Below, in pieces: positions 46,101 to 55,929 of a stretch of 64,000 nt of DNA. The position numbers and the translations under genes were made by a program. Source of the stretch: Neoarius graeffei (lineage: Eukaryota > Chordata > Actinopteri > Siluriformes > Ariidae); the NCBI RefSeq assembly GCF_027579695.1, contig NC_083577.1, positions 40,305,198 to 40,369,197 on the forward strand, written 5' to 3'. How positions within the stretch are numbered: the stretch's first letter is position 1; each line of letters starts with the position of its first letter. The notes beneath the pieces were generated by a model that saw nothing but the letters and a program-made list of their open reading frames with translations, did no database searches and was not told the DNA's origin.

Positions 46101-48744
46101 GAGGGTGTACTTTTCTTTTTCACATAACTGTACTTTTTGGTCATGTAGTGCATTTTTTTTTTTTTTCAGCAAAACTTAGACATCCTAGTCCTAATATCCC
46201 TAGAGGAATCCCTTCTGTCAACTTTCAAAGGTGTTGTTCTGTATTTGCTGAGGGAAAATATTGTATTGCTTTGTCACTGCAAACAGCTGTATTGTCATTT
46301 AGCTATTAATAGCTAATAGTAAATAAGACATGTTACAGGGCTCAACATTAAGGACTGCCCGATTGCCCGGGGCAAGTGAAACATGCATTGGGGCAAGTAG
46401 GATATGTCCTTGACATGCCCAGCTGGGCAAGTTGGAAAGAGCATATATTATGAACTAGCACCACAAAAGTTAGGCTTTTTGATCTTTTTATTTCAGTTCC
46501 TAAAAGCGTCCCTCACTACGTATCCGCCATTATGTCTTGGCTGTTTTCTTAGTCTCTGTCTCGTTTACTGCTTTGCAAGTTATTTTAAATACCCCTGCTG
46601 TTGTAGTCTGGTATGCATACTGTTTGATAGACCCCTTGTGCACGACATCACGCATCACGTGATAATTACAGCTGGGGTCAGACAGACACCGTCTTTCATG
46701 CAAGCAAGGCTTAATCTGTCTTCAGTATGGTTCATTTTTGTGCTGTTTTTGCTTGTTCAAACAGAGAAATAAATAAAAGGCATTCCCGTCTCCCCACCAT
46801 CAAGAAAAATGTTAACAAATTGAAGCAAATGCTTCAAGAACAACGGGTAAATGAGTGGTTAAAGAATACGGCGAGAGGAGCTCAGCCTGAAAACTCCAGA
46901 GGAATTCACGATTGTATTTAAAATATATTTTACAAAAGCAGAAAGTCGGAAGTGAGGATGGAAGAGTTTGATTAAGAATCTCGTTTTATTTTTTTCTGTT
47001 CGCACTTGAGTTAGCTCCATGAAATTGTTTGATTTTCTTAAAGGTGAAGCCGCTTCCTTATTCGACACAGAAAACCCGGATTCAAAACAACTCTGGCATA
47101 AAAAAACTCAACAAGGAGCGACATGCTCGATGAATCCTGAAAGAAGAGAACAGATTAAGAGCAGAGAGAGCTGGAGCTTTGTTTCTGTTATCAGAGGAAC
47201 ACAGGCCTGTGCAAAATATTTATGTATCTGTTTGTTTGGGGTTTTTTTGTTTGTTTTCCCCTCCCATCATCCACCTCTAGGTTTATTTAAAAAAAAAAAA
47301 CGTGCTGTGTCATGACAGACCGGCTGCACTGATTCAGTTACAGGTTACCAGGTCTGTATAAAACACCCACAACCTACACACTAAACAATAATTTTAAACT
47401 CGAACACTATCCTGTCTGTCATGACGCAGCGCAGGTTTTTTTTTTAAACCTAGCGGTGAATGATGTAACACACAAAAAAGATATATTCTCAGAACAGTAC
47501 TGTTCAAAAGTCTTGGTGAATAGCTATCAAAAATGCATTCCTATATTTAATTAAATGAGAAATAGAATTTTGATTTTAATGAATTTGCTTTCAGCTCTCC
47601 TTTAAATCAAATTTGAGGCTTTTGATTAATTCCTCGCTCTGCACTGTAACTTTTATTCTTGTATTTTGTCTTATTCTATTTTAGATGTTTTTACTATTTT
47701 TAATTGTACTTGAATGATCATTTATAATGTGTTTCTTCCTCTGTCCATTTACCCCAACATGCTACAATATTATTGCCATTTTCACGCCACAACTTATAAA
47801 TTTGTCTTGTGCCCGTTGTCGTAAGGAACTGCACTGTATGATGGTATATATTGCTTGGTTCATGACCATCACTACTTTTCACAGTGCATTCTGGGATACT
47901 ATGAGTCCATTATATAGGGTGTAATAATTCTCACTATACATTCGGACAGCACTACAAAATGGCGAACTTGCTATATAGTCCACTATGTACAGTAGTGAGT
48001 GATTTCGGACACAACTCCGCAGTACATGTCCAGCTTGAGAGAGAGAAATAGTGTTTTTGTTTTTAACCTAAAGTAGCTTAAAAGGATTTATGCTGTGATG
48101 AAGCAGGGACTAGTGATGCCATTATACCTAAAGAGAGAGCTAGAAGGTAATGCAGGCATAAGGGTATGCTAAATAGTGTGTTCAGCTGCAGCCATGTTTT
48201 TTACTTCCCAACAGTGTTACTACTTTCACCCTTTATACTGTATGGATTACTCTATGGCTTGTCATTGGACTTTACCTTCTGATTGTCCTGGTTTCCAGGT
48301 ACTGTCTGGATGTGGAGTGTATGATGGTACAGAGATCCATGAGGCATCAGCGTGAGTATCAGGCTCCACCCAAAACCTCATGCTACTGTACCATACATGA
48401 TGTTGGTTACTCCATAAGTGAATATTTTTGCCTATGGGTTTTGGAAATGGACTTCCCACTACAATAGATTTTTGTGCCTTCATAAATCATAACCATTTCT
48501 TTAGGATATATTCACTCAGAAATATGCATATGTACAGAATCCTGGTGCATCTGAGTCGGGGTGGTGCCGAGGTCCAGATGTATGCTCCTGATGTGACTCA
48601 GATGCATGTTATAGACCACAGCAAGGGGCAGCCTTCAGAGGAGTCCAGGTAATCAACAGGGCTCGACATTTAACTTTTAAACCCACTTGCCCTGGGGGGG
48701 CAAGTGGGGGTTAATTTCCACTTGCCCCCTATTTTGCAAGTACT

Positions 48745-48776
<32 letters not shown>

Positions 48777-51700
48777 TTAGGAAAACCCATAGGATAGTTG
48801 TGAATTGCAACATAAAATGAAGATCACACACTGACTTGAAGTTTGGTTATTGATTAAGTTTGGTTATCCGTTACTTGTAACGGGCAATAATGATTTTATC
48901 CAAAATAGTTTTTCCTGCCTTAGTCAATTTATTTCCATTTCACATGCCTACAGCTCATTACTCGATAATGTAGAAATCATAAAATAGAACTCGATAACAA
49001 AGTTTGCATGAAAAAAAAAAACAATAGGGTGCCAAAACTTTTGAGCAGTACTGTGTTTGAGAATATTTATATTTCTTTTTTTTTTTTAAATATCATCCAC
49101 CTCTAGGTTTAAAAAAAAAAAACAACGCGCTGCATCATGACAGACAGGATAATGTTGGAGTTTAAAATTATTGTTTATTGTGTAGGTTGTGGGTGTTTTA
49201 TACAGACCTGGCAACCTGTAACTGTTGAGTGCAGCCGGTCTGTCATGATGCAGCGGGTTTTTTTTGTTTTTTTTTAAACCTAGAGGTGGATAATGTAACA
49301 AAAAAAATTTTATATATATTTTGCACAGGCCTGTGTTCCTCTGATAACAGAAGCAAAGCTCCAGCTCTCTCTGCTCTTAATCTGTTCTCTTCTTTCAGGA
49401 TTTATCACGCATGCCACTCCTTGTTGTGTTTTTTTTTTTTTTTTTTTTTTTTTAAATGCCCAAGTTGTTTCGAAACCAATCTGGGTTTTCTGTGTCGAAT
49501 AAGGAAGCTGCTTCACCTTTTAAGAAAGTCAGACACTTTCATGAAGGCGCTAACTCAAATGCGAGCAGAAAAAAATAAAACGAGATTTTTAATCAAACTC
49601 TTCCATCCTCACTTCCGACTTTCTGCTTTTGTAAAATGCATTTTAAATACAATCGTGAATTTCTCTGGAATTTTCAGGCTGAGCTCCTCTCTTTGTATTC
49701 TTTAACCACTCATTTACCCGTTGTTCTTGAAGCATTTGTTTCTATTTGTTGACATTTTTCTTGATAGCGGGCAGACGGTAATGCCTTTTTATCTATTTCT
49801 CTCTCTGTTTGATCAAGCAGAAACGGCGCAAAAATGAACCATATTGAAGACAGATTAAGCCTTGCTTGCATGAAAGATGGTGTCTGTCTGACCCCGGCTG
49901 TAATTATCACGTGATGCGTGATGTCATTGCACAAGAGGTCTATAAACAGTACGCGTACCATACTACAACAGCGGGGGTATATAAAATAACTTGCAAAGCA
50001 GTAAATTAAACTGAGACTAAGAAACAGGGTTCCCGCGGGTCCTTAAAAAGTCTTAAATACAACTTTCGGTTTTCAAGGCCTTAAAACGTCTTAAATTGTT
50101 TGGAATGACTGGAATTTTCGAAAGGGAGGTATTAAATTTTAATGTTGGACCGAACGAGTGAAATGTCTCCATCCGGTTTGGGTATTTTTTTTTTACCGTA
50201 ATTTTAAAAGTGACCAGCGTACCTTTTGGGGGCAGCATTGGTTCTGTGTGTTCTGTGCATTTCGTAGATCAAGAACTAACGTTAGGAGGCTACTGGAGAA
50301 AGTGTGGTGTGGTGCGGTGTGGTGGTTGTGAAGAGTGAGAGATACGCAGGTAGCTTATGCGGGTGCTAGAAAGCGTTGATAATTATGGGAAGATGTCTGT
50401 TTAACGACAAGTGGTTGGGGGATGACAAATACCCCCACAATAAGGAGAAGAATCGTTTGCGATAAAAAGCGCTGGATCGCACAAATGTGTTTAAAGAGGG
50501 TACCGCAGCGCTGGGGACACAGCGGACTGGGAAACTGGCTTTTCACGGACACGAGGCGCGCGCGTGTGTTAGAGGTCAAGCGCTCCGGAGTGAAATGCAG
50601 GGGGGTTCGCGCATGCGCACAAGAGCCAGGTGGAAAATGGGGCTTATAGGAAATACTACTAATAGTAATGATTAGCATCTTTTTTTTTTTTTACATAATT
50701 AACATTGTTTATTGTACTAAGTTTAATATAAATATATAAACAACCTTTATTTCAAAACTCAATTACAAAGAACTCCAGAAAATACAATAATTCTAAATAT
50801 AGTACAATATAAATAATTTGTACAAAAAGTTTTTGTTTTATTACTTATCATCTACAACAGTGTTTTTAATATAATAATAAGAATAATATTAACAACCACT
50901 AATAATTAGTAGTAATAGTAATTATTATTGATTATTAATCATTACTACTTATGAATTAGTGATTAATAAGTACTAGGGATTATTAAATGTTATAAAATTA
51001 AGTTATTAAAAATTATTACAAATTATTAAAAAGTAGTAATTGGTAGAATACAAACAAATACTCATGGATTATAGATAATTTTTTTTTAAATAGTAAACAT
51101 TGATATAAAATAACTGTACTACTACTACTACTAATAATAATAATAATAATAATAATAAACAATAATACTACTAGTAATACTTGTTAGTTATTATTATCAG
51201 TTCAATTGTTATATCAATGTTCACTATTAAAAACAAATTATCTATAATCCATGAATAGTTTGCATCACTACTACTACTAATAATTACTATTTTTTTAATA
51301 ATAATTTTAACTAATCTTATGACTCAATTTTATAGCATTTTTATAATCACTACTTATTATTTATTAGTATAATTTAGTAGTTGATAATAATTACTACTTA
51401 TTATTAAATTACATTTTGATAATCACTGCTTATTAATTAAGTAGTAATTAATAATACTGAATTATAATTGCTACTCTAATATAGCTAATAAGTAGTGATT
51501 TAAAATGTTATAAAATTGAGTTAATTTTTTTAAATTATTAAAAAGTAGTTATTATTATTATTATTATTATTATTAGTAGTAGTAGTAGTAGTAGTAATAC
51601 AAACAATTATTCATGGATTATAGATAATAATTAATGATTATTTTTGAATAATGAACATTGATATAACAATTGCACTGATAATTAGTTTAGTTATTAGAAC

Positions 51701-52974
51701 ACATTGATTAATATTGATAATGGTTATGAAAGGTGACAGTAGTTGTTCTGTGTTTAATGTAACGCTCTGATGATTGTATGACTGCATAAACAGGTTTATG
51801 CTGTTACCTGCTATAATGCAGAAGATACTCGAGAACTTCCTCAGCCAGCTGTATACTGTACGACACTCAGACTGATTTTGCTGTCGGACACAAAATCACA
51901 CATCATCAAAGATAATCTTTGGGGATTGAAATAATGCTGGCTAAGGTTGTTCAGGTGGTTCTACTTGCTGTTTATTGTTTTCGTTTTTGAAATGATTCAT
52001 GGTGTTTTCTCCAGTAAACACCAGTCTTCTCCTTGCTGCTACAGTAGTTCTGCAGGCCCAGAACACATGACTTTGCTTCAGCTGTTTGCATGTCTAACAG
52101 TTGCCATTGATGCACCCTGTTGTTCACCAATTGTGTGCATTCTTTTTAAAGTTAGTAAAAAAAACTATTGCAGAAAACAGTTTTAAGTTGTCGTATTTAT
52201 CATTTTCTTTGCCATGGTACAGTCTTAATTTTTCCATTTAGAGGTCTTGAAAAGGTCTTAAAAGTCTTTAAATTTGTACTTGAAAAATGTGCAGATATCC
52301 TGAAGAAAACAGCCAAGACAATAATGGTGGATACGTAGTGAGGGAAGCTTTTAGGAACTGAAATAAAAGATCAAAAAGCCTAACTTTTTTGTGGTGCTAG
52401 TTTGTAATCTATGCTCATTCCAGCTTGCCCGGTCGGGCACGTTGGGGACATATCCCACTTGCCCCAATGTATGTTTCACTTGCCCCGGGCAATCGGGCAG
52501 TCCTTAATGTTGAGCCCTGATGAACAGGGAGGAGATTCTACATCATGACTGCCTTTGGTCTTCTCTGTAACTCTGCTTCTTATATTATTCATAATCCTGA
52601 ATGTATGTTGTTCAGGAACGTCCTAGCTGAGTCGGCTCGCATCGCCAGGGGTAACATCACTGACCTGGTTAAGCTGAGTGCCACTAGCCATGATGCAGTC
52701 ATCTTTCCAGGAGGCTTTGGAGCTGCAAAAAATCTGTAAGGGTTACTGTGATGTTTCTGTTTGGGGGTGAAGTAATGATAAAAAGGTAGCATGTTTGAAT
52801 TGGTAGACATGTATGTACTGGCAATTTCCTTCACATGTTTCCAAAGCTGCATAATTATGACTTTCAGGTCAACATTTGCTGTCGATGGAAGTAACTGTAC
52901 TGTGAGTAAAGAGGTGGAACGTGTCTTAAAGGACTTCCATAAAGCAGGCAAGCCGATTGGGTAAGTACTCCGTC

Positions 52975-53008
<34 letters not shown>

Positions 53009-55134
53009 AATACCATAAATACAGTGTACTAGTGCATCTCAAACAAATTAGAATATCATGAAAGTTTTTTTTTTGTTTTTTTGGTAAAGTGAAACATTTC
53101 AAGCCTTTTAAATTTATTTATTTTTTTAATTTTGATTTTTATGGCTTATAGCTCATGAAATTCAGAAATCCAGTTTCTCAAATTATTAGAATATTTACTA
53201 AGATCAATCAAAAAAGGATTTACAATACAGAAATGTCCAACTTCTGAAAAGTATGTTCATTTATACACTCAATACTTGGTTGGAGCTCCTTTACAACAAA
53301 TTACTGCATCAATGTGGCATGGCATGGAGGCGATCAGCCTGTGGCACTGCTGTGTTACTGAAGCCCAGGTTGCTTTGATAGCAGCCTTCAGCTCATCTGT
53401 AATTTTGGGTCGGGTGTTTCTCATCATCTTCCTTTTGACAATACCCTATAGATTGGGGTTCAGGTCCGGTGAGTTGGCTGGCTAGTCAAGCACAGTAATA
53501 TCATCATCAGCAAACCATTTGGTAGTAGTTTTGGCACTGTGGGCAGGTGCCAAGTCCTGCTGGAAAAGGAAATCGGCATCTCCATCAAGCTTGTCAGCAG
53601 ATGGAAGCATGAAGTGCTCTAAAATCTCCTGGTAGACGGCTGCATTGACTTTGGACTTGATAAACCACAGTGGACCAACACCAACAGATGACCTGGCACT
53701 CCAAATCATCACAGACTGCAGAAACTTCACGCTGGACTTCAAACACCTTGGATTCTGTGCCTCTGGACTCTTCCTCCAGACTCTAGGACCTTGATTTCCA
53801 AAGGAAATGCAAAATTTACTTTCATCTGGAAAAAAAGGACTTTGGGCCACTGAACAACAGTCCAGTTCTTTCTCTCCTTAGCCCAGGTAAGACACTCCTG
53901 ATGTTGTCTCTGGTTCAGGAGTGGCTTGATATGAGGAATGTGACAGTTGTAGCCCCTTTCCTGAAGATGTCTGTGCGTGGTGGCTCTTGATGCACTGACA
54001 CCAGCCTCGATCCACTCCTTGTGAAGCTCTCCAAAGGTCTTGAATCGACGTTTATTGATAATCCTCTCAAGGCCACGGTCAGCTGTGTTGCTTCTGCACC
54101 TTTTCCAACCAGCCTTTTCACCAATGACCTTCTGTGGCTCCTTGTGGAGGGTGTCTATGTTCATCTCCTGGAGAACTGTCAAGTCTGCAGTCTTCCCCAT
54201 GATTGTAGTTGTGTGTACTGAACTAGACCGAGAGATACATGGCATTTATACTGTTTTATTCAGACTTGAAATGAAATATTCTAATATTTTGAGATGTGTG
54301 TTGTTTGGGGTTTTTTTGTGCTGTAGGCCATAGTTATCAAATTTTTAAAACTGAAGAATGCTTGAAACATTTTAGCTTATATGTAATGAGTCTAGCACAT
54401 TTTCACTTTCTTAAATAACTGGTGGAAAATATTGAACTGTTTCATGATATTCTAACTGTTTGAGATGCACTAGTAGTTGCCAGGGCTTACTTTTTTTAGA
54501 AAGCTGAACACAATCATTTTGGAGCTGTTTTACTATCATTTCCCCTCGGCTGGTTTATTTTTTCCCCTGCCCTGGAATGATATTTTCTTTGTTTGTTTTT
54601 GCCCTGCTAAACCACCTTTTATTAGGCAGTTACAGTTGTTTCGTTGTGGTGTGCAGTGTTGATGCTGTTCTCTCATGGTTTCCAGGTTGTGCTGTATCTC
54701 TCCGGTGCTGGCAGCGAAGGTGCTCCCCGGTGTGGAAGTGACCGTGGGCCATGAGGAAGAGGAGGGGGGCAAGTGGCCCTACGCTGGCACTGCTCAGGCC
54801 ATCACTGCACTCGGGGCCAAACATAAAGTCAAAGATGTCACCATATCCTTCTCAGCACATGTCCGATGTTGAATTAATTTTTAATGCCTTTACATCTCTT
54901 CTCCCCTCCTGTCACCAGCATTATTTACTAAGAAATCTGATTAAGGTAATATTTCACATCTGGTAAACACTTGTCCGATTTTAGCCTTAACCTTTTGATC
55001 TCCACGAGGTTCATGTTGACCTAAAGAATAAGGTAGTGACCTCTCCTGCATTCATGTGTGACACACAGTTGCACCTGATCTTTGACGGGATTGGTTCGAT
55101 GGTCAGAGACGTCTTGAAGCTGACTGGGAAATAA
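34176..55134 (+). CDS. gatd3: GATD3/ES1, mitochondrial DJ-1/PfpI-family protein (7 exons)
   Basis: GATD3 (ES1 protein, formerly C21orf33) is a mitochondrial member of the class I glutamine amidotransferase-like/DJ-1 fold; its enzymatic role is poorly defined. Exons: 34176-34313, 48299-48351, 48538-48648, 52616-52735, 52868-52960, 54686-54842, 55006-55134; 801 bases, 266 codons plus TAA, the usual length. Exon 1 encodes a basic presequence ([20 protein letters not shown]) suited to mitochondrial import. The fold begins [20 protein letters not shown], then [25 protein letters not shown], the nucleophile elbow [13 protein letters not shown] and [13 protein letters not shown]. The first five introns are GT-AG with phases that agree. 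Intron 6 is AT-AC with U12 signals. Exon 3 has a second, stronger acceptor giving a start at 48505 and 11 extra codons. Intron 1 is 14 kb of nested transposons. Confidence 0.95.
34651..35772. mobile_element. Inserted repeat rich in CCCGCTCCCGCC motifs
   Basis: Both outer parts hold repeats of cccgctcccgcccgc (left) or gcgggactcccgcggg (right), so the ends are roughly inverted GC-rich arrays. It carries the 98-bp hairpin at 35169-35380. Probably a hAT-like non-autonomous element; exact tips are unclear. Confidence 0.5.
35169..35380. repeat. 98-bp near-perfect inverted repeat with 16-bp loop
   Basis: Arm 35169-35266 is the reverse complement of 35283-35380 with a single mismatch found by eye (tgttaCac against tgttaGac). 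The loop is 35267-35282. Arms begin TTAGTCTACAACTTTAG. Confidence 0.93.
36063..36411 (-). repeat. SINE-B: tRNA-headed SINE carrying a 5S rRNA segment
   Basis: Read in reverse, the head GGCCTAGTGG-TAGC with GATCGGGAGATTGTGAG is tRNA-like. The body matches 40019-40299. Near its 3' end is a 5S rRNA-like segment (36089-36148) missing from that other copy. Flanks share atttttagacca. Confidence 0.8.
36089..36148 (-). repeat. 5S rRNA-derived segment (3' half) within SINE-B
   Basis: The plus strand reads acctggtattcctagtcag and ccactcaagtactaaccagg, the complement of the 3' half of vertebrate 5S rRNA. It is not a 5S gene: the 5' half is missing. Confidence 0.85.
36994..38557. mobile_element. Tc1-like MITE (CACTACCGTTC ends), interrupted
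   Basis: Ends CACTACCGTTCAAAAGTTTG and its near complement at 38557, flanked by TA. About 530 bp without the element inserted at 37415-38448. A truncated relative lies at 42692-42780. Confidence 0.9.
37415..38448 (+). mobile_element. DNA transposon fragment with AGACCCCTTTCAC ends, nested in the MITE
   Basis: Ends AGACCCCTTTCACATGACGT and its imperfect complement at 38448. The junction has gta on both sides; a TA or 3-bp target duplication cannot be told apart. A plus-strand peptide from 37531 ([19 protein letters not shown], then [17 protein letters not shown]) resembles the start of large fish transposon proteins that I associate, without certainty, with ISL2EU/YqaJ-type elements. The rest of that gene is missing. 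Confidence 0.65.
38579..38660 (+). repeat. Truncated Tc1 end (TACACTATATGGCC)
   Basis: The sequence tacactatatggccaaaag is the terminal repeat of a common teleost Tc1 family. It breaks off at about 38660, before the TTAA-bounded THAP element. Confidence 0.7.
38909..39204 (-). repeat. SINE-A, reverse, truncated
   Basis: Flanked by agaccaaagtc on both sides (38898-38908, 39205-39215). The tRNA-like head is missing. Confidence 0.88.
39960..40550 (-). pseudogene. THAP-domain protein pseudogene, split by SINE-B
   Basis: On the minus strand from about 40548 one frame reads [20 protein letters not shown] and later [16 protein letters not shown] and GYKPILKEG after a frame change, i.e. the C2CH zinc ligands of a THAP domain. 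The SINE at 40019-40299 falls inside the gene; past it the frame continues GAVPTIKGK, the AVPT-type end of the domain. A further minus-strand piece (39613-39830) may be the next coding part. Not functional. Confidence 0.7.
40019..40299 (+). repeat. SINE-B: second tRNA-headed SINE family
   Basis: Head GCGAGTTGGCCTAGTGG-TAGC with B-box-like GAGTTCTACTC. Perfect 14-bp target duplication accctctttcaata (40005-40018, 40300-40313). Lacks the 5S segment of the copy at 36063. Confidence 0.9.
40714..41807 (+). repeat. SINE-A interrupted by Harbinger-like MITE copy 2
   Basis: Target duplication gatttattgt (40704-40713, 41808-41817). The MITE 40893-41606 splits the body. Confidence 0.9.
40893..41606. 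mobile_element. PIF/Harbinger-like MITE, copy 2
   Basis: Ends GGCCAAGTTTACATTAGACC and its near complement, flanked by taa (40890-40892, 41607-41609), the 3-bp target size of PIF/Harbinger elements. Confidence 0.85.
41818..42690. other. Intron 1 DNA with possible retroelement tail
   Basis: No supportable gene. The stretch around 42411-42460 (acagacagccttcctttattagtatag) resembles the 3' end of RTE-like LINE/SINE copies. Confidence 0.35.
42692..42780 (+). repeat. Truncated Tc1-like MITE end
   Basis: Reads tacactaccgttcaaaag as at 36992 and stops at about 42780, where another Tc1 family begins abruptly. Confidence 0.75.
42922..43628. mobile_element. PIF/Harbinger-like MITE, copy 3
   Basis: Ends GGTGGTGTTTACATTAGACC and its complement. 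More diverged inside than copies 2 and 4. The target duplication is not clean. Confidence 0.82.
44202..45896 (+). pseudogene. Tc1 transposase pseudogene, split by a MITE
   Basis: Starts [20 protein letters not shown] with the helix-turn-helix block, then [39 protein letters not shown] stop follows MLKKLQ...QLAC (near 44473) and another after CHVW (44699). The MITE cuts it at 44812-45501; afterwards [20 protein letters not shown] continues to 45896. Dead copy. Confidence 0.9.
44812..45501. mobile_element. PIF/Harbinger-like MITE, copy 4
   Basis: Ends GGCTACATTTACATTAGACC and the complement ending ATGGGC; flanked by tga (44809-44811, 45502-45504). Confidence 0.87.
46336..47510 (+). mobile_element. 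hAT-like element copy A with nested THAP element
   Basis: Outer tip CAGGGCTCAACATTAAGGAC. An inner element begins at 46629 (AGACCCCTTGTGCACGACAT), and from 46727 it reads a THAP N-terminus ([19 protein letters not shown]). A small repeat bounded by ATCATCCACCTCTAGG lies at 47268-47466. The same order is found inverted at 49090-52519. The inner end of copy A is approximate and seems truncated. Confidence 0.65.
46727..46921 (+). pseudogene. THAP domain N-terminal fragment
   Basis: [15 protein letters not shown] followed by [19 protein letters not shown] and EWLKNTARG shows the first zinc ligands (C-x4-C) and helix of a THAP domain. It stops before the C-x2-H half. The inverted copy lies at about 49660-49840. 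Confidence 0.6.
48746..48778. repeat. (TTTC)n microsatellite
   Basis: About eight TTTC units, close to the 5' end of GATD3 intron 3. Confidence 0.93.
50025..52302 (+). mobile_element. hAT-like element nested in copy B
   Basis: Left end CAGGGTTCCCGCGGGTCC followed by TTAAAAAGTCTTAAA; right end, in reverse, CAGGATATCTGCACATTTTT with the same AAGTCTTTAAA-type subterminal motifs. Flanks share aagaaa. A plus-strand start at 50385 ([17 protein letters not shown]) resembles a hAT N-terminus but breaks after about 25 codons. The rest is AT-rich filler. Confidence 0.65.
50690..51760. repeat. AT-rich region with repeated inverted units and (TAA/TAC)n
   Basis: The unit catggattatagataat occurs near 51065 and 51615 and in reverse near 51240; ttgatataa/ttatatcaa pairs flank TAC and TAA runs (51117-51160, 51550-51597). 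No coding capacity. Confidence 0.6.
52977..53007. repeat. (TTA)n microsatellite
   Basis: About ten ATT units starting 17 bases into GATD3 intron 5. Confidence 0.92.
53029..54473 (-). mobile_element. Tc1-like element in GATD3 intron 5
   Basis: Ends CTAGTGCATCTCAAACAAAT and the complement at 54473, flanked by TA (53027-53028, 54474-54475). Contains a minus-strand transposase remnant. Confidence 0.9.
53482..54200 (-). pseudogene. Tc1-like transposase pseudogene
   Basis: From 54200 the minus strand reads [20 protein letters not shown], later [20 protein letters not shown], then shifts frame near 53840 into [30 protein letters not shown] and [16 protein letters not shown]. These are the DNA-binding and DD34E catalytic blocks. 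The frameshift removes the first catalytic block from the N-terminal frame. Confidence 0.88.
54843..55005 (+). other. U12-type AT-AC intron of GATD3 (intron 6)
   Basis: The intron starts ATATCCTTCT and ends TCCAC. A U12 branch-site match CCTTAAC lies at 54985-54991, about 15 bases before the end. No GT-AG choice keeps the frame as well: the join gives [15 protein letters not shown]. Confidence 0.93.
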
Positions 55135-55490
55135 GTGACACTGTTTCCTTCAACGAGCTGCATGTTCACTGCACTTACACACACACAAACAGTCACATAG
55201 CGAGTTCTACATGCATTTGATCCTTTTGTGAAATAAGTGAAAGCTTTGTGAGCATTTTGATTCTGGATGTCAGTAAACCACTTTAGGTTGGGAAACTGCA
55301 ACTGATGAGCCTTAGTTCACTCCTAAACAGAGCCCCAGTACTCAAGTGATTAAAATGACAGATATTAGCCACCAAAAGCCCATCTCTGCAAGGCGTTGTT
55401 TCTTCTAAGTGACCACTAGATGGCGTAGTGTCACAGCCAGACTGGCACTGAGCAAGCCACTGCTAGAACAAGAGTAAAACTGCATTTTTG

Positions 55491-55496
55491 AATAAA
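55491..55496 (+). terminator. GATD3 poly(A) signal AATAAA
   Basis: Canonical AATAAA 357 bases after the GATD3 stop codon, followed by a T-rich stretch. Confidence 0.7.
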
Positions 55497-55620
55497 GAAA
55501 TGTTTAATTTCAGGAGTTTTTTTTATCTCATTTGGTTGTGTTTAAATATGCAATTAAAACAGACTTTTGTCAAATTATGAATTGTTATTGTAGAATCTGA
55601 TTTTTTTTTTAATGGTCTTT

Positions 55621-55919
55621 GCTTTATCTGTAAGCTGGAGCCTGTCCCAGCTGAACATGGGTGAGAGGCAGGGTATACCCTGGACAAGTCACCAGCTCAT
55701 TGCAGGGCTGACACATTCAAAAACGACCATTCACGGTCAATCTAGAGCCACCGATTAACCTACGGTACATATCTTTTGGATTGTGGGAGGAAACCCATGC
55801 GGACACGGGGCGAACGTGCAAACTCCACACACAAAGACCCTCGTCGGCCACTGGGTTCGAACCCAGAACCTTCTTGCTGTGAGGCAACAGTGCTAACCAC
55901 TACACCACCATGCCGCCTA
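55621..55919 (-). repeat. Old SINE-A copy, reverse
   Basis: A diverged reverse copy flanked by aatggtcttt (55611-55620, 55920-55929). Confidence 0.88.
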
Positions 55920-55929
55920 AATGGTCTTT

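Larger units (their letters stand above)
43828..46130 (+). mobile_element. Tc1/mariner element with MITE copy 4 inside
   Basis: Ends CATTCGTGTGAAAAAGAAAG and the complementary end at 46130, flanked by TA (43826-43827, 46131-46132). About 1.6 kb without the 690-bp MITE. Confidence 0.88.
42787..46152 (+). mobile_element. 3' half of a Tc1 element carrying two nested insertions
   Basis: Starts inside a transposase ([16 protein letters not shown] near 42880) and ends with actttttggtcatgtagtg (to 46152). Interrupted by MITE copy 3 (42922-43628) and by a complete Tc1 element (43828-46130) at its TA. The 5' half is missing. Confidence 0.75.
48657..52519 (-). mobile_element. hAT-like element copy B in GATD3 intron 3
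   Basis: Ends CAGGGCTCGACATTTAACTT (left) and, reading in reverse from 52519, CAGGGCTCAACATTAAGGAC. It starts 8 bp after the exon 3 splice donor. It contains the inverted equivalents of copy A, including the AGACC-type end near 49940, and is interrupted by another hAT at 50025-52302. No clean 8-bp duplication was found. Confidence 0.65.

Noticed and set aside
50355..50678. ORFs of 75-107 codons on both strands
   Set aside because: They lie in the nested hAT; only the short [12 protein letters not shown] start resembles a transposase and it is broken soon after.
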